From NCBI RefSeq assembly GCF_001854405.1, contig NZ_CP017718.1, positions 806,001-870,000 on the forward strand: a stretch of DNA of 64,000 bases, given 5' to 3'. Each line of letters starts with the position of its first letter. Within the stretch, counting starts at the first letter, position 1. This stretch comes from Hyphomonas sp. Mor2. Lineage in GTDB: Bacteria; Pseudomonadota; Alphaproteobacteria; Caulobacterales; Hyphomonadaceae. Below are positions 51,326 to 62,531 of the stretch, in pieces. The notes beneath the pieces are model-generated. The model saw only the letters and a list, made by a program, of their open reading frames with translations, made no database searches and was not told the DNA's origin. The position numbers were made by a program, and so were the translations under genes.

Positions 51326-53425
51326 ATGAGCGACGATCTTTTCAAACTGAATATTGACGGCCAGGAGGTCGAAGTGCCGCGGTCTTACACGCTGATGCAG
51401 GCGTGTGAGGAAGCGGGCGCTGAGATCCCGCGTTTCTGTTATCATGAGCGCCTGTCTGTGGCTGGGAACTGCCGGATGTGCCTCGTCCAGTGGCATGGCG
51501 CGCCGAAGCCGATTGCGTCTTGTGCGCAGACGGTGGGCGACATGCGGATGAACCCGGACGGGACTCCGCCCAACATCTCGACCAAAGGCGACTATGTCGA
51601 GAAAGCCCGCAATGGCGTGATGGAATTCCTGCTCATCAATCACCCGCTGGATTGCCCGATCTGTGACCAGGGCGGCGAGTGTGACCTGCAGGACCAGGCG
51701 GTCGCTTATGGCCGCGCCGATAGCCGGTATGAGCTGAACAAGCGCGCCGTCGAAGACAAGAATATGGGCCCGCTGGTTAAGACGATCATGACCCGCTGCA
51801 TCCAATGCACGCGTTGCGTCCGCTTTGCCGCGGAAGTCGCAGGCGTCGAAGAGATCGGCATGATCTCGCGCGGTGAAAGTGCGGAAATCACGACCTATCT
51901 GGAAGAGAGTCTGACCTCGGAACTCTCCGGCAATGTCATCGATCTTTGCCCGGTCGGCGCGCTGACCTCCAAGCCGTACGCGTTCAACGCACGGCCCTGG
52001 GAGCTGCGCAAGACCGAGAGCGTCGACGTCATGGACGCGCTCGGCTCCAATATTCGCGTCGATGCAAAAGGCGATGCGGTGATGCGTATCATGCCGGTCA
52101 TCAATGAAGAGGTGAATGAGGAATGGCTTTCCGACAAGTCGCGCTTCATCTGGGACGGGCTCGCCCGCCAGCGTCTGGATCGGCCCTATGTCCGCAAGGA
52201 CGGCAAGCTGACGGCTGTCGACTGGGGCGAAGCGTTCGAAGCGGCGAAAACGGCCCTCTCCGCACCGGCTGAAAAGATCGGCTTTGTCGCGGGTGACCTG
52301 ATTGAAGTCGAGCAGGCCAAGGCGGCGCTGGATCTGGCCCGCGCGCTTGGCGTTCAAAACACCGATTGCCGCCCCGCCGGAGCCGCCTATGGCACTGACG
52401 GCGTGCGCGAGCGTTACATCTTCAACCCGACTTTGCTCGGCGTCGAAGAAGCGGACGCGTTGCTCCTGATCGGCACCAATCCGCGCAAGGAAGCAGCGGT
52501 CTGGAATGCCCGCATTCGCAAGGCCTGGCTGTGGAACGACCTGAAAGTCGGCGTGATCGGGGAAGCGGCTGACCTGACTTATGAGTATGAGCACCTGGGC
52601 GACGGACCGGACGCGCTGAAAGGCCTGTTCAAGCGCGACAGCGAGATCGCGGAAGCGCTGCGCAATGCGGAAAAGCCGATGATTGTGATCGGCGAAAGCG
52701 TTCTGGCGCGCGAAGATGGCCAGGCCATCCTCGCCGCCGCGCACGATTATGCGCTGGAAATTCAAGCGATTAAGGACGATTGGGCCGGGTTCGGCGTGCT
52801 GCATACTGCGGCAGGCCGCGTCGGCGCGCTTGATACAGGCTTCGTGCCGGGCGAAGGCGGGGCAGACACGGCCACGATCCTCGACGGCGGTATGGACACT
52901 GTCGTGCTCCTCGGCGCAGATGAAGTTGATCTCTCCAAAACCGGCAATGCGACCGTGATCTATGTCGGCTCCCATGGCGATGCCGGGGCGAGCAAGGCGG
53001 ACATTGTCCTGCCAGCGGCGGCCTATACCGAGATGGCGGCGACCTATGTGAACACGGAAGGCCGGGTTCAGATGACGCGCCGCGCGGTGCAGCCAAAGGG
53101 TGAAGCACGTGAAGGGTGGGCGATTTTCCGCGCGCTTTCTGACGTCGTCGGCAAGACCCTTCCTTATGATTCGGCGGATGCCCTTCGCGAAGCCCTGCGT
53201 GAGGCTAATCCCGTGTTCGCCGGGCTCGGTTATGCGCCAGGCGATGCGGGCGTTGAGGCGCTGAAAGAGAAAATTTCAAGCGAGGGCAGCAGCGTCGGGA
53301 AGGGTGCATTCGTCGCCGCCATTGATGATTTCTACCTCACCAACCCAATCGCACGGGCGTCCAAGACCATGGCCGAGTGTTCTCTGCAGAAACAAGGTCT
53401 TGAAACCCCGATGGCAGCGGAGTAG
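51326..53425 (+). CDS. nuoG: NADH-quinone oxidoreductase subunit G
   Basis: NuoG is the largest peripheral subunit. It holds a 2Fe-2S cluster (ipRFCYHERLSVAGNCRMCLVQ), a His-Cys3 4Fe-4S cluster (HPLDCPICDQGGECDLQD) and a Cys4 cluster (CIQCTRCVRF, with the fourth Cys in DLCPVGAL). The rest, from about 220, is the inactive molybdopterin-type domain; the extra E. coli N7 cluster motif is not evident. 699 residues, typical for the class. Confidence 0.96.
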   Translation: MSDDLFKLNIDGQEVEVPRSYTLMQACEEAGAEIPRFCYHERLSVAGNCRMCLVQWHGAPKPIASCAQTVGDMRMNPDGTPPNISTKGDYVEKARNGVMEFLLINHPLDCPICDQGGECDLQDQAVAYGRADSRYELNKRAVEDKNMGPLVKTIMTRCIQCTRCVRFAAEVAGVEEIGMISRGESAEITTYLEESLTSELSGNVIDLCPVGALTSKPYAFNARPWELRKTESVDVMDALGSNIRVDAKGDAVMRIMPVINEEVNEEWLSDKSRFIWDGLARQRLDRPYVRKDGKLTAVDWGEAFEAAKTALSAPAEKIGFVAGDLIEVEQAKAALDLARALGVQNTDCRPAGAAYGTDGVRERYIFNPTLLGVEEADALLLIGTNPRKEAAVWNARIRKAWLWNDLKVGVIGEAADLTYEYEHLGDGPDALKGLFKRDSEIAEALRNAEKPMIVIGESVLAREDGQAILAAAHDYALEIQAIKDDWAGFGVLHTAAGRVGALDTGFVPGEGGADTATILDGGMDTVVLLGADEVDLSKTGNATVIYVGSHGDAGASKADIVLPAAAYTEMAATYVNTEGRVQMTRRAVQPKGEAREGWAIFRALSDVVGKTLPYDSADALREALREANPVFAGLGYAPGDAGVEALKEKISSEGSSVGKGAFVAAIDDFYLTNPIARASKTMAECSLQKQGLETPMAAE

Positions 53426-53434
53426 GGCGGCGCG

Positions 53435-54511
53435 ATGAGTGGTTTGATCGAACAATATGGCGTCCTGACAGGCTGGCTGCTCGTATTGGGCCAGATTGGC
53501 CTGTTCACGCTGGTCCTGTCGCTGTCGATTGCGTTCCTGCTCTTGCTTGACCGTAAGGTCTGGGCCGCCGTGATGATGCGCAAGGGCCCGAACGTGGTTG
53601 GCCCGTTCGGTCTGATGCAGAGCTTTGCCGATTTCGGGAAATTCCTGCTGAAGGAAATCATTATTCCGGCGGGCGCGAACAAGACAGTCTTCCTGATTGC
53701 GCCGATCCTGACGCTGACCCTGGCCTTTGCTGCCTGGGCCGCCATTCCGGTCGCACCGGGCTGGGTGATTTCAGACATCAATGTCGGTATTCTCTATTTG
53801 TTCGCGATCTCGTCGCTGGGCGTCTATGGCATCATCATGGGCGGCTGGGCGTCGAACTCGAAATATCCCTTCCTGGCGTCGCTGCGGAGCGCCGCGCAGA
53901 TGGTCTCTTACGAAGTATCGATCGGCCTGATCATCGTCACGGTGATCCTGCTGGCCGGTTCGATGAACCTGACCGAAATCGTCAACGCTCAGGATGGCGG
54001 CCTGTTCACCTGGCACCTGCTGACCTTCGAGCACATCCTGATGTGGCCGGTCATGGTCGCGGCCTTCGTGATGTTTTTCGTTTCAGCCCTGGCCGAAACC
54101 AACCGCCCGCCCTTTGACTTGCCGGAAGCGGAATCAGAACTCGTGGCGGGCTATCAGGTCGAGTATTCAGCGACGCCCTACCTGCTCTTCATGTTCGGGG
54201 AGTATCTCAACATCGTGCTGATGTGCGCGATGATGACCGTGCTGTTCCTCGGCGGCTGGCACGGGGTGATCCCGTTCGGCGCTGACTTCGTCAACCAGTT
54301 CCCGGTCTGGATGGTCAATTTGGGTCATATGGCCTGGTTCATGGGCAAGATGGTCTTCTTCTTCTTCCTGTTCGCGCTCGTGAAGGCGGTGGTGCCGCGT
54401 TATCGCTATGACCAGTTGATGCGCCTGGGATGGAAGATCTTCCTGCCGACCGCGCTCGCCGCAGTCGTGATTGTCGGCGGATACGTAGTCTATGGAGGTG
54501 TGCAGGCATGA
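53435..54511 (+). CDS. nuoH: NADH-quinone oxidoreductase subunit H
   Basis: NuoH is the membrane subunit at the quinone-channel entry. The 358-residue product has about eight helices and the signatures [52 protein letters not shown] and [21 protein letters not shown] precedes ATG 53435. Its TGA overlaps nuoI as ATGA. Confidence 0.97.
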   Translation: MSGLIEQYGVLTGWLLVLGQIGLFTLVLSLSIAFLLLLDRKVWAAVMMRKGPNVVGPFGLMQSFADFGKFLLKEIIIPAGANKTVFLIAPILTLTLAFAAWAAIPVAPGWVISDINVGILYLFAISSLGVYGIIMGGWASNSKYPFLASLRSAAQMVSYEVSIGLIIVTVILLAGSMNLTEIVNAQDGGLFTWHLLTFEHILMWPVMVAAFVMFFVSALAETNRPPFDLPEAESELVAGYQVEYSATPYLLFMFGEYLNIVLMCAMMTVLFLGGWHGVIPFGADFVNQFPVWMVNLGHMAWFMGKMVFFFFLFALVKAVVPRYRYDQLMRLGWKIFLPTALAAVVIVGGYVVYGGVQA

Positions 54512-54993
54512 GCCTAGTTCAGACCATTCGAGGCGCTTTTCTGACCGATTTCATCACCGCGTTCGGCCTCGGCCTGCGGGAGATGTTCCGGCGCAAGGCC
54601 ACCGTGAATTATCCTTTCGAGAAGAACCCGGTCAGCCCGCGTTTCCGCGGCGAGCATGCACTGCGTCGCTATCCGAACGGCGAAGAGCGTTGCATTGCCT
54701 GCAAGCTCTGCGAGGCCATCTGCCCGGCGCAGGCAATCACGATCGAAGCCGAGCCCCGCGAAGACGGCTCACGCCGCACCACGCGCTACGATATCGACAT
54801 GGTGAAGTGCATCTATTGCGGCTTCTGTCAGGAAGCCTGCCCAGTGGATGCAATTGTCGAGGGACCGAATTTCGAGTTCGCCACGGAGACCCGTGAAGAG
54901 CTCTATTATGACAAAGAGAAACTACTGGCGAACGGGGATCGCTGGGAGCGGCTTATCGCCAAGAATCTGGAATTGGACGCACCGTACCGGTAG
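54508..54993 (+). CDS. nuoI: NADH-quinone oxidoreductase subunit I
   Basis: NuoI contains clusters N6a and N6b. Two ferredoxin-type motifs are complete: [12 protein letters not shown] and [16 protein letters not shown]. The 161-residue product starts at ATG 54508; the longer in-frame extension lies in nuoH and was rejected. Confidence 0.97.
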   Translation: MSLVQTIRGAFLTDFITAFGLGLREMFRRKATVNYPFEKNPVSPRFRGEHALRRYPNGEERCIACKLCEAICPAQAITIEAEPREDGSRRTTRYDIDMVKCIYCGFCQEACPVDAIVEGPNFEFATETREELYYDKEKLLANGDRWERLIAKNLELDAPYR

Positions 54994-55045
54994 CGCCCGC
55001 AATGAGGAGGCGGGCAACCGCCAGAAGGGAATTGGGGCAAAGGCA

Positions 55046-55639
55046 GTGGAACTGATCGCCTTCTATATTTTCGCGGCCATCGTGACCGTATCGGCGCTGG
55101 CTGTGATCATGGCCAAGAACCCGGTGCATTCGGTGCTCTGGCTGATCCTGACATTCTTTACAGCAGCCGGACTGTTCGTCCTGATCGGGGCCGAATTCCT
55201 GGCCATGTTGCTGGTCGTCGTTTATGTCGGCGCCGTCGCCGTGCTCTTCCTGTTCGTGGTGATGATGCTCGATGTCGACTTTGTCGAACTGAAGCAGGGG
55301 ACGCTGCGCTATTGGCCGTTCGCGACGCTGATTGGCCTCGCCTTTATCGCTGAAATCGCACTCGCCAGTTTCGCGCGCGGCGGTGCTTCGAGCACCAATT
55401 TTGATGCTTCACCCGGCGCAGACACCAATACCGAAGCGATCGGGCAGGTCATGTACACCGATTACTTCCTGCTGTTCCAGATGGCCGGCCTGGTCCTGCT
55501 CGTCGCCATGATCGGCGCCATTGTCCTGACATTGCGCGAACGTCCAGGCGTCAAACGCCAGAACATCGCTCGCCAGACATCGCGTCGCCGCGAGGACTCG
55601 ACCGAAAAAGTCGCGGTCGAACCAGGTCGGGGGATTTAA
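55046..55639 (+). CDS. nuoJ: NADH-quinone oxidoreductase subunit J (GTG start)
   Basis: NuoJ is a five-helix membrane subunit. The sequence begins [38 protein letters not shown], and [36 protein letters not shown] is the family core. The start GTG 55046 has AAAGG 4 bases upstream; no ATG fits. 197 residues with a hydrophilic, basic C-tail ([21 protein letters not shown]). A 52-base gap separates it from nuoI, the longest gap in this run. Confidence 0.95.
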   Translation: MELIAFYIFAAIVTVSALAVIMAKNPVHSVLWLILTFFTAAGLFVLIGAEFLAMLLVVVYVGAVAVLFLFVVMMLDVDFVELKQGTLRYWPFATLIGLAFIAEIALASFARGGASSTNFDASPGADTNTEAIGQVMYTDYFLLFQMAGLVLLVAMIGAIVLTLRERPGVKRQNIARQTSRRREDSTEKVAVEPGRGI

Positions 55640-55641
55640 TC

Positions 55642-55950
55642 ATGGACCTTACGATCAATCACTTTCTGACCATCTCGGCGATCCTGTTCACCATCGGGGT
55701 TGTCGGCATTTTCGTGAACCGCAAGAACATCATCGTGATCCTGATGGCGATCGAGCTGATCCTGTTATCGGTCAACATCAACCTGGTGGCATTTGCAGTC
55801 TTTACCGGCACGATTGCCGGGCAGATCTTCGCCATGCTGGTCCTCACCGTCGCCGCGGCCGAAGCCGCTGTCGGTCTTGCCATTCTCGTCGTTTACTTCC
55901 GCAATCGCGGAGACATTGCGGTCGAGAGCGTCGACCTGATGAAGGGGTAG
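55642..55950 (+). CDS. nuoK: NADH-quinone oxidoreductase subunit K
   Basis: NuoK is a three-helix antiporter-like subunit. The 102-residue product has [45 protein letters not shown] with the proton-path Glu in MAIELILL, and [21 protein letters not shown] with the second Glu. It follows nuoJ by 2 bases. Confidence 0.97.
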   Translation: MDLTINHFLTISAILFTIGVVGIFVNRKNIIVILMAIELILLSVNINLVAFAVFTGTIAGQIFAMLVLTVAAAEAAVGLAILVVYFRNRGDIAVESVDLMKG

Positions 55951-55959
55951 GGGCTAGCC

Positions 55960-58083
55960 ATGTTATCTGACAACTTCATCACATTCATTGTCCTGGGGCC
56001 TGGCCTCGCTGCTTTGATCGCAGGTCTGTTCCAGCGCTTTATCGGCGATCGCGGCGCGATGGTCGTGACCACCGGGACGGTCGGCCTCGCCGGGATCCTG
56101 TCGCTGTACCAACTCTTTATCTACGCCTCCGGTACGGGCGGTCATGTCGATCACGCATCGCTGACAGCCGATACGGGCTATGCCAGCGCCGTTGTCGGGC
56201 AGCACATTATCAAACTCGCGACCTGGATTGATGTGGGTCAATTCGAGGCCGATTGGGCGATCCGCGTGGACGCTATGTCGATTGTCATGATGGCGGTGAT
56301 CACCAGCGTCTCGGGCCTCGTTCACCTGTATAGCTGGGGCTATATGGAAGAAGATCCGCACAAGGCGCGCTTCTTCTCCTACCTGTCGCTGTTCACCTTC
56401 ACCATGCTGATGCTGGTCACCGCCGACAATTTCATCCAGCTCTTCTTTGGATGGGAAGGTGTGGGGCTCGCCTCCTATTTGCTGATTGGCTTCTGGTATC
56501 AGAAGAAGGCCCCGAATGATGCGGCGATCAAAGCCTTTGTGACCAACCGGGTCGGCGACTTCGGCCTGGCACTCGGAATCATGGCGGTGTTCCTCGTCTT
56601 CGGCTCGGTCGAGTTCGACCCCGTGCTCAGTGCGATCAAGGAAAACTCTGACCTGGTGCCTCTGGCGCTGGCGGAAGCCGGACCGGTGCGCGAGATTGTC
56701 GTACCTTTCCTGGCCTGGGACATCCCGGCTCTGGAGCTGATTGGCGTTCTGCTCTTCATCGGCGCGATGGGGAAGTCGGCGCAATTCTTCCTGCACGTCT
56801 GGCTGCCGGATGCGATGGAAGGCCCGACCCCTGTGTCGGCGCTGATCCACGCGGCGACCATGGTGACCGCGGGCGTCTATCTCGTCTGCCTGGTCTCGCC
56901 GATCTATGAATATGCGCCGTTCGCCGCCTCCATGATCGCCCTCATCGGTGCCGTCACGGCGCTGTACGCGGCGACAGTCGGTATGGCCCAGAACGACATC
57001 AAGCGCGTCATTGCCTATTCCACCTGTTCGCAGCTCGGATACATGTTCTTCGCTGCCGGTATCGGGGCTTATGAAGCCGCCATGTTCCACCTGTTCACGC
57101 ACGCGTTCTTCAAAGCGCTGCTCTTCCTCGGGGCGGGCTCGGTCATTCATGGCGCGCACCATGAGCAGGATATGCGAAAAATGGGTGGCTTCGCCCGCTA
57201 CATGCCGCTGACCTATGGCGCGATGATGATCGGCACAATCGCGATTATTGGTCTGGGGATGCCACATGTCTGGGGCTTCTCCGGCTTCTTCTCCAAGGAT
57301 GCGATTATCGAGACCGCGTTCGCGGCGGGAATGAAGGGTGTGCCTTTCGCCCAGCTCGCCTTCTGGTTCGGTATTACCGCGGCCTTGCTCACCAGCTTTT
57401 ACTCCTGGCGCCTGGTCTACATGACCTTCCATGGCCCGCGCGCTGAGGCGGATGATCATCATCATGAAGAGGCCGAAGCGCAGGACGATCACGGCCATGA
57501 CCATCACCATGGCGACCCGCACGAGTCGCCTATGGTCATGCTGATTCCGCTCGGCGTGCTGAGCGTCGGTGCGATCTTTGCCGGGTGGTATTTCTATGAC
57601 GCCTTTGTCGGTCACGACTATAAGGAATTCTGGAACGGCGCCATTTATACGGCCAAGGAAAATACGGTCCTGAAAGACAAGTACAACGTGCCGGAATGGG
57701 TGTTCTGGGCGCCGCTCATCGTCACCGTGACCGGCTTTGTGCTCGCGACCTTCACCTATCTGTTCAATCGCGGAGTCGGGGAACGGATCGCCAAGTCCGG
57801 TGGACCCTTGCACGCGCTGTTTGCCAACAAGTGGTACTTTGACGAGCTTTACAATGCGACCCTGGTCAAAGGCTCAGCCTGGCTCGGCAACATGTTCTGG
57901 AAAGGCGACAAGAAAGTCGTCGACGGAATCGGACCAGACGGTGTTGCCGCAGTCGTCCGCTGGAGTGCGCGGCGCCTGTCCGCCATGCACACCGGGTATC
58001 TCTATCATTATGCGTTCGTGATTATCGGGGCTGCCCTGGTCTTCGGCGCAGTCTTGTTCTGGCGCAGCGGAGGCGCGGGCTAA
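55960..58083 (+). CDS. nuoL: NADH-quinone oxidoreductase subunit L
   Basis: NuoL is the distal antiporter-like proton pump. The 707-residue product has [20 protein letters not shown], the channel helix [36 protein letters not shown], and the lateral helix at the C-terminus. An insert rich in His and Asp (near 487-515, with [20 protein letters not shown]) lies in a loop and could bind metal; such inserts occur in relatives. It ends 1 base into nuoM. Confidence 0.97.
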   Translation: MLSDNFITFIVLGPGLAALIAGLFQRFIGDRGAMVVTTGTVGLAGILSLYQLFIYASGTGGHVDHASLTADTGYASAVVGQHIIKLATWIDVGQFEADWAIRVDAMSIVMMAVITSVSGLVHLYSWGYMEEDPHKARFFSYLSLFTFTMLMLVTADNFIQLFFGWEGVGLASYLLIGFWYQKKAPNDAAIKAFVTNRVGDFGLALGIMAVFLVFGSVEFDPVLSAIKENSDLVPLALAEAGPVREIVVPFLAWDIPALELIGVLLFIGAMGKSAQFFLHVWLPDAMEGPTPVSALIHAATMVTAGVYLVCLVSPIYEYAPFAASMIALIGAVTALYAATVGMAQNDIKRVIAYSTCSQLGYMFFAAGIGAYEAAMFHLFTHAFFKALLFLGAGSVIHGAHHEQDMRKMGGFARYMPLTYGAMMIGTIAIIGLGMPHVWGFSGFFSKDAIIETAFAAGMKGVPFAQLAFWFGITAALLTSFYSWRLVYMTFHGPRAEADDHHHEEAEAQDDHGHDHHHGDPHESPMVMLIPLGVLSVGAIFAGWYFYDAFVGHDYKEFWNGAIYTAKENTVLKDKYNVPEWVFWAPLIVTVTGFVLATFTYLFNRGVGERIAKSGGPLHALFANKWYFDELYNATLVKGSAWLGNMFWKGDKKVVDGIGPDGVAAVVRWSARRLSAMHTGYLYHYAFVIIGAALVFGAVLFWRSGGAG

Positions 58084-59576
58084 TGGATTTCCCAATTCTC
58101 TCTGCGGTGACGTTCCTGCCGCTCGCAGGTGCGATCCTGATCCTGCTGATCAAGGCGCTGACTGGCGCGCAAATCCGCGCCGATGGCTCGGAAGACGAGC
58201 GGGTCATGTATGCAGGCCTGCTCTTCTCGGTCGCCACATTCATTGTCTCGATCGTGATGTTCCTGAGCTTCGACCTGGACGGCAAGGGCTATCAGCTGGT
58301 CGAGGAAGTCAGCTGGTTCCAGGGGATCCAGTACAAGATGGGCGTCGACGGCATGTCGATCCTGCTCATCCTGCTGACGACATTGCTCACGCCGATAGCG
58401 CTGATTGCCAGCATTGGGTCTGTGAAGAAGCGTCTGACGGAATATGTGGTTGCCTTCCTGGTGCTCGAAACCTTCATGATCGGTGTCTTCTGTGCGCTCG
58501 ATCTCGTGTTGTTCTACATCTTCTTCGAAGCGGGCCTCATCCCGATGTTCCTGATCATTGGTGTCTGGGGCGGCGTGGATCGCATCTATGCAAGCTTCAA
58601 GTTCTTCCTCTACACCTTGCTCGGCTCGCTCTTCATGCTTGCCGCTGTGGTTTACATGTACCTGACCAATGACGGGTCCGCAGACATCGTCGAGCTGGAG
58701 AATGTCGCCTTTGACAAGGGCGCGCAGACCTGGCTCTGGCTTGCCTTCTTTGCCTCCTTCGCGGTGAAACTGCCAATGTGGCCGGTTCATACCTGGCTTC
58801 CGGATGCGCACGTACAAGCCCCGACGGCCGGCTCGGTTATCCTGGCGGCGATCCTGCTGAAAATGGGTGGCTATGGCTTCCTGCGCTTCAGCTTGCCGAT
58901 GTTCCCGGATGCTAGCGTGATGTTCCAGCCCTTCATCTTTGTCGTGTCCGTCGTCGCGATCGTCTATGCCTCGCTCGTGGCCTGGCGGCAGACGGATATG
59001 AAGAAGCTGATCGCCTATTCCTCGGTCGCGCATATGGGCTTTGTCACGCTCGGGATCTTCTCGTTCACCGAGGTTGGCGTGCAGGGCGCGGTCTTCCAGA
59101 TGCTCAGCCACGGTCTCATCTCCGGCGCACTCTTCCTGCTCGTCGGCGTTGTCTACGACCGCATGCATACGCGAGAAATCGCGGCCTATGGCGGGCTCGT
59201 GCATCGTATGCCGGTCTATGCGACCCTGTTCATGCTCTTCACCATGGCCAATGTCGGCCTGCCAGGCACAAGTGGCTTTGTTGGCGAGATCTTGACCATG
59301 GTCGGCGCGTTCCAGGCGAATACCTGGGCGGCGGCGGGCGCAGCGCTCGGTGTGATCTTTTCAGCCGTCTACATGCTGACCCTCTATCGGCGCACAGTGT
59401 TCGGAGAGATTACCAATCCCGAGATCGAGAATATAAAGGACGTGAATACCAAGGAGCTGATCTGTCTGATCCCGCTGGCGATTGGCACGATCCTGCTCGG
59501 TATCCTGCCAAACCTCATTTTCGATATCACGCGTGAGTCGTCGCTCCACGCCCTCGCCCAAGTGGCTGGAGGATAA
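58083..59576 (+). CDS. nuoM: NADH-quinone oxidoreductase subunit M
   Basis: NuoM is the middle antiporter-like proton-pumping subunit. The 497-residue product shows [65 protein letters not shown] and [14 protein letters not shown]. It overlaps the nuoL stop by one base (TAATG) and precedes nuoN by 5 bases. Confidence 0.97.
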   Translation: MDFPILSAVTFLPLAGAILILLIKALTGAQIRADGSEDERVMYAGLLFSVATFIVSIVMFLSFDLDGKGYQLVEEVSWFQGIQYKMGVDGMSILLILLTTLLTPIALIASIGSVKKRLTEYVVAFLVLETFMIGVFCALDLVLFYIFFEAGLIPMFLIIGVWGGVDRIYASFKFFLYTLLGSLFMLAAVVYMYLTNDGSADIVELENVAFDKGAQTWLWLAFFASFAVKLPMWPVHTWLPDAHVQAPTAGSVILAAILLKMGGYGFLRFSLPMFPDASVMFQPFIFVVSVVAIVYASLVAWRQTDMKKLIAYSSVAHMGFVTLGIFSFTEVGVQGAVFQMLSHGLISGALFLLVGVVYDRMHTREIAAYGGLVHRMPVYATLFMLFTMANVGLPGTSGFVGEILTMVGAFQANTWAAAGAALGVIFSAVYMLTLYRRTVFGEITNPEIENIKDVNTKELICLIPLAIGTILLGILPNLIFDITRESSLHALAQVAGG

Positions 59577-59581
59577 GCTTC

Positions 59582-61012
59582 ATGTTTGATTTTGAAACCA
59601 TTCTCACAACCATTGCCCCGGAAGTGCTGCTGGCTGCAGCCGGCTTGCTTGGCGTGACCGTTGGCGCGTTTCTCGGCGACCGGTTCAACAGCCTGTCCTT
59701 CAAGTTCGGGGCGATCGTATTGTTCGCCGCGGCGGCCCTTGCCGGATATTATTGGGACGGTGGCCGCGCTTTTGACGGCCTGGTGGAAACCTCCAGCTAT
59801 GCGAATTTCGCCAAAGTGGTGAGCTTTGTTTCAGGTGGCATCGCGCTGCTCATGGCAGAAGGCTTCCTGCGGCGGCATGAGACCCTGCGATATGAGTATT
59901 CGCTGCTGGTCATCTTCGCAGCGCTTGGCATGGGGATCATTCTGTCCTCGGCCAATTTCATGACGCTCTATCTCGGTATCGAGACGCTCAGCCTGTCCTC
60001 CTATGTGCTCGCCTCATTCCATCGCGACAGTCCGCGCTCGGCAGAGGCTGGTCTGAAATATTTCGTACTGGGCGCATTGGCGTCGGGGCTGCTGCTTTAT
60101 GGCATGTCCCTGGTCTACGGCTTCTCTGGCAGCACAAGTTACGAGGTCGTCGCCGAGGCCGAGACCAGCATGGGGCTTCTGTTCGGCATGGTGCTGATGA
60201 TTACCGGTCTGGCGTTCAAAGTATCCGCGGCGCCAATGCATGTCTGGACCCCGGATGTGTATGAAGGCTCGCCGAGCCCGGTTGTCGCCTTCTTCGCGAC
60301 CGCGCCCAAGATGGCCAGCATGGTCGTGTTTGCGATCGTCATGTTCACGGCGTTCCCGCAAGCCATGGCGACCGAAAACTGGCAGCTTATCATTGCGATT
60401 ATCGCCGCAGCTTCGATGATTATCGGCGCGTTCGGTGCCTTGCCTCAGACCAACCTCAAGCGTCTGCTTGGATATTCCTCGATCGCGAATATGGGCTACG
60501 CGCTCGTCGCCATTGCCGCAGGTGTGCAGTATGGCGCTGGCTCGCTGCTGATCTTCATGACCGCTTATGTGATTGCTTCGCTCGGCCTGTTTGGCGGCGT
60601 TCTGTCCATGCGCCGGGAAGGCGGCATGGTCGAGGATATCAATGAGCTCGCTGGCCTCATTCGGCGCCAGCCAGGCCTTGCCAGCGCGCTGACCTTGCTG
60701 CTGATTTCGGTTTCCGGCTTTCCGCTCGCTTTTGGCTTCCTCGGAAAACTGGCCGTCATTCAGGCAGGGGTCGACTCCGGCATGTGGCCTTTGGTCATCA
60801 TCCTGGTCCTGAGCTCTGTGATCGCGATGTACTATTATCTGCGCATCGTGAAGATCATGTGGTTTGACGACCAGGCGGAAGACTTTGAGCCAGTGGATGG
60901 CTGGGTGACCGTGACGGTCTATCTGGCGGCCCTGGTCAGCGTCGCTCTGCTGATCTTCGTCTCGCCGTTCAGTGAGCTTGCCGAAACAGTCGCTGCAGGT
61001 CTGATCTCGTGA
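59582..61012 (+). CDS. nuoN: NADH-quinone oxidoreductase subunit N
   Basis: NuoN is the third antiporter-like subunit and ends the nuo series. The 476-residue product has [58 protein letters not shown], and [15 protein letters not shown]. Its TGA overlaps birA GTG by 4 bases, so the operon continues. Confidence 0.97.
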   Translation: MFDFETILTTIAPEVLLAAAGLLGVTVGAFLGDRFNSLSFKFGAIVLFAAAALAGYYWDGGRAFDGLVETSSYANFAKVVSFVSGGIALLMAEGFLRRHETLRYEYSLLVIFAALGMGIILSSANFMTLYLGIETLSLSSYVLASFHRDSPRSAEAGLKYFVLGALASGLLLYGMSLVYGFSGSTSYEVVAEAETSMGLLFGMVLMITGLAFKVSAAPMHVWTPDVYEGSPSPVVAFFATAPKMASMVVFAIVMFTAFPQAMATENWQLIIAIIAAASMIIGAFGALPQTNLKRLLGYSSIANMGYALVAIAAGVQYGAGSLLIFMTAYVIASLGLFGGVLSMRREGGMVEDINELAGLIRRQPGLASALTLLLISVSGFPLAFGFLGKLAVIQAGVDSGMWPLVIILVLSSVIAMYYYLRIVKIMWFDDQAEDFEPVDGWVTVTVYLAALVSVALLIFVSPFSELAETVAAGLIS

Positions 61013-61749
61013 TCCAGACCGCACCAGTTTACTGGTACGATGAGATAGATAGCACCAGCGAGGAGGCCAAACGTCGAGCCCGCGCGGGCGAGACGTCGCC
61101 AGTCTGGATCGCCGCGCGCCAGCAGACCGCCGGGCGGGGACGGCTTGGCCGGACCTGGGTCTCGCCGACCGGCAACCTGTTCGTGACAGCCCTGTTTCCC
61201 GAGCCGGGTGGATTGGCGATCGCGAGCCGTATTCCCTTCGCCGCGGCGCTGGCCGTCATTGATGCCTGCAACCGGGCCGTGCCGGACCTCAACGCGAAGC
61301 TCAAATGGCCGAACGATGTACGGGTCGACGGGGCCAAGATTTGCGGCATCCTGACCGAGTCTGGCGAAACCAATGGCGTGGTCTGGATTGCACTCGGTAT
61401 GGGGATAAATGTTCAGCATGCGCCTGAGGTCGCTGAACAGGTATCAACCTCCCTAATGGAACAAGGCGCGCCTTCAGCGCTGTTCCCCGAACTCGTGCTA
61501 GAGGATCTGAGACCCGCGCTCGCTCAGCGGGTGGAACAGGCTCGAAATCGGTTTGATCAGCTGCTTGAGGACTGGCTCCGAAACGCCGAAGGTCTGGGGC
61601 AGATGGTCGAGGCTGGACCTCCGGATCGCCGCATTCAGGGGATCTTTGAAGGCCTGGCTGAAGATGGCGGCCTGAACTTGCGTTTGCCCGATGGCACGAG
61701 ACAGACCATAAGGGCCGGTGACGTAGAATTGGTGAGGCAAGTAGACTGA
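61009..61749 (+). CDS. birA: Biotin--[acetyl-CoA-carboxylase] ligase (GTG start)
   Basis: BirA attaches biotin to the carboxyl-carrier protein of acetyl-CoA carboxylase. Motifs are [10 protein letters not shown], the biotin/ATP loop [13 protein letters not shown] and the KLKWPNDV segment with the catalytic Lys. The 246-residue product lacks the N-terminal HTH, so it is a ligase only, not a repressor. GTG 61009 overlaps nuoN (GTGA). The nuo-birA-coaX-rnj order is common in alphaproteobacteria. Confidence 0.95.
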   Translation: MIQTAPVYWYDEIDSTSEEAKRRARAGETSPVWIAARQQTAGRGRLGRTWVSPTGNLFVTALFPEPGGLAIASRIPFAAALAVIDACNRAVPDLNAKLKWPNDVRVDGAKICGILTESGETNGVVWIALGMGINVQHAPEVAEQVSTSLMEQGAPSALFPELVLEDLRPALAQRVEQARNRFDQLLEDWLRNAEGLGQMVEAGPPDRRIQGIFEGLAEDGGLNLRLPDGTRQTIRAGDVELVRQVD

Positions 61750-62522
61750 TGCTTTTGGTCATTGATGTCGGCAATACGAACACAGTGTTCGCACTTCATG
61801 ATGGCGAGGACTGGCGGGCCAGCTGGCGCAGCTCGACGGATGCGACACGCACGGCGGACGATCATGCGGTCTGGCTCGGCACACTGATGCGGCTGGACGG
61901 CATGGATCTGGATCAGATCAATGGCTGCATCATCTCCACGGTGGTGCCACAGGCAAAGTTCAACTTCCGCAACCTGTCGCGCCGCTATTTTGATATTGAG
62001 CCGATGTTTGTTGGCGAGCCGGAAGTGAAGCTCGGGGTGCCGATCCGAATTCGGCGACCGGAGCAGGTGGGGGCCGACCGTCTTGTCGCTGCGATCGGTG
62101 CGCATGAGCGCTATCAGGGCGCCAAGATCGTGATCGATAGTGGCACAGCGACGACGTTCGACCTGGTTGGTCCGGATGGCGGGTTCGAAGGCGGGATCAT
62201 TTCGCCCGGGATCAACCTGTCCATGCGGGCTCTGCATGATGCTGCCGCGCAGCTGCCGCGCATTGCAATCCAGAAGCCGGCACAAGTCATCGGACAGGAC
62301 ACGGTTTCGGCCATGCAATCGGGCGTATTCTGGGGCTATGTCGATCTGATCGATGGTCTGGTGCGTAGAGTAAAAGCTGAATACAACGCACCGCTGACCG
62401 TGATCGCCACTGGCGGCGTCGCGTCGCTGTTTGAAGGCGCCAGCGACACGATTGATGAATTTGATCAGGGTTTGATGGAGGTAGGCCTGCTGGAAGTCTA
62501 TCGTCGGAACAAGAAAGACTGA
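61749..62522 (+). CDS. coaX: Type III pantothenate kinase
   Basis: CoaX phosphorylates pantothenate in the first step of CoA synthesis. The 257-residue product has the ASKHA nucleotide motif [13 protein letters not shown], the metal/pantothenate region [20 protein letters not shown] and [13 protein letters not shown]. The TGA of birA overlaps the ATG by one base (TGATG). Confidence 0.96.
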   Translation: MLLVIDVGNTNTVFALHDGEDWRASWRSSTDATRTADDHAVWLGTLMRLDGMDLDQINGCIISTVVPQAKFNFRNLSRRYFDIEPMFVGEPEVKLGVPIRIRRPEQVGADRLVAAIGAHERYQGAKIVIDSGTATTFDLVGPDGGFEGGIISPGINLSMRALHDAAAQLPRIAIQKPAQVIGQDTVSAMQSGVFWGYVDLIDGLVRRVKAEYNAPLTVIATGGVASLFEGASDTIDEFDQGLMEVGLLEVYRRNKKD

Positions 62523-62531
62523 ACAGGGCGA

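Noticed and set aside
55963-57813. A 616-codon open frame on the minus strand opposite nuoL
   Set aside because: It mirrors nuoL, is Arg/His/Gln-rich without hydrophobic core, and exists because of high GC in the third codon position. The same applies to long minus frames opposite nuoG (51128-52975), nuoC/D (46611-48104), nuoM and coaX/rnj (61635-63110).
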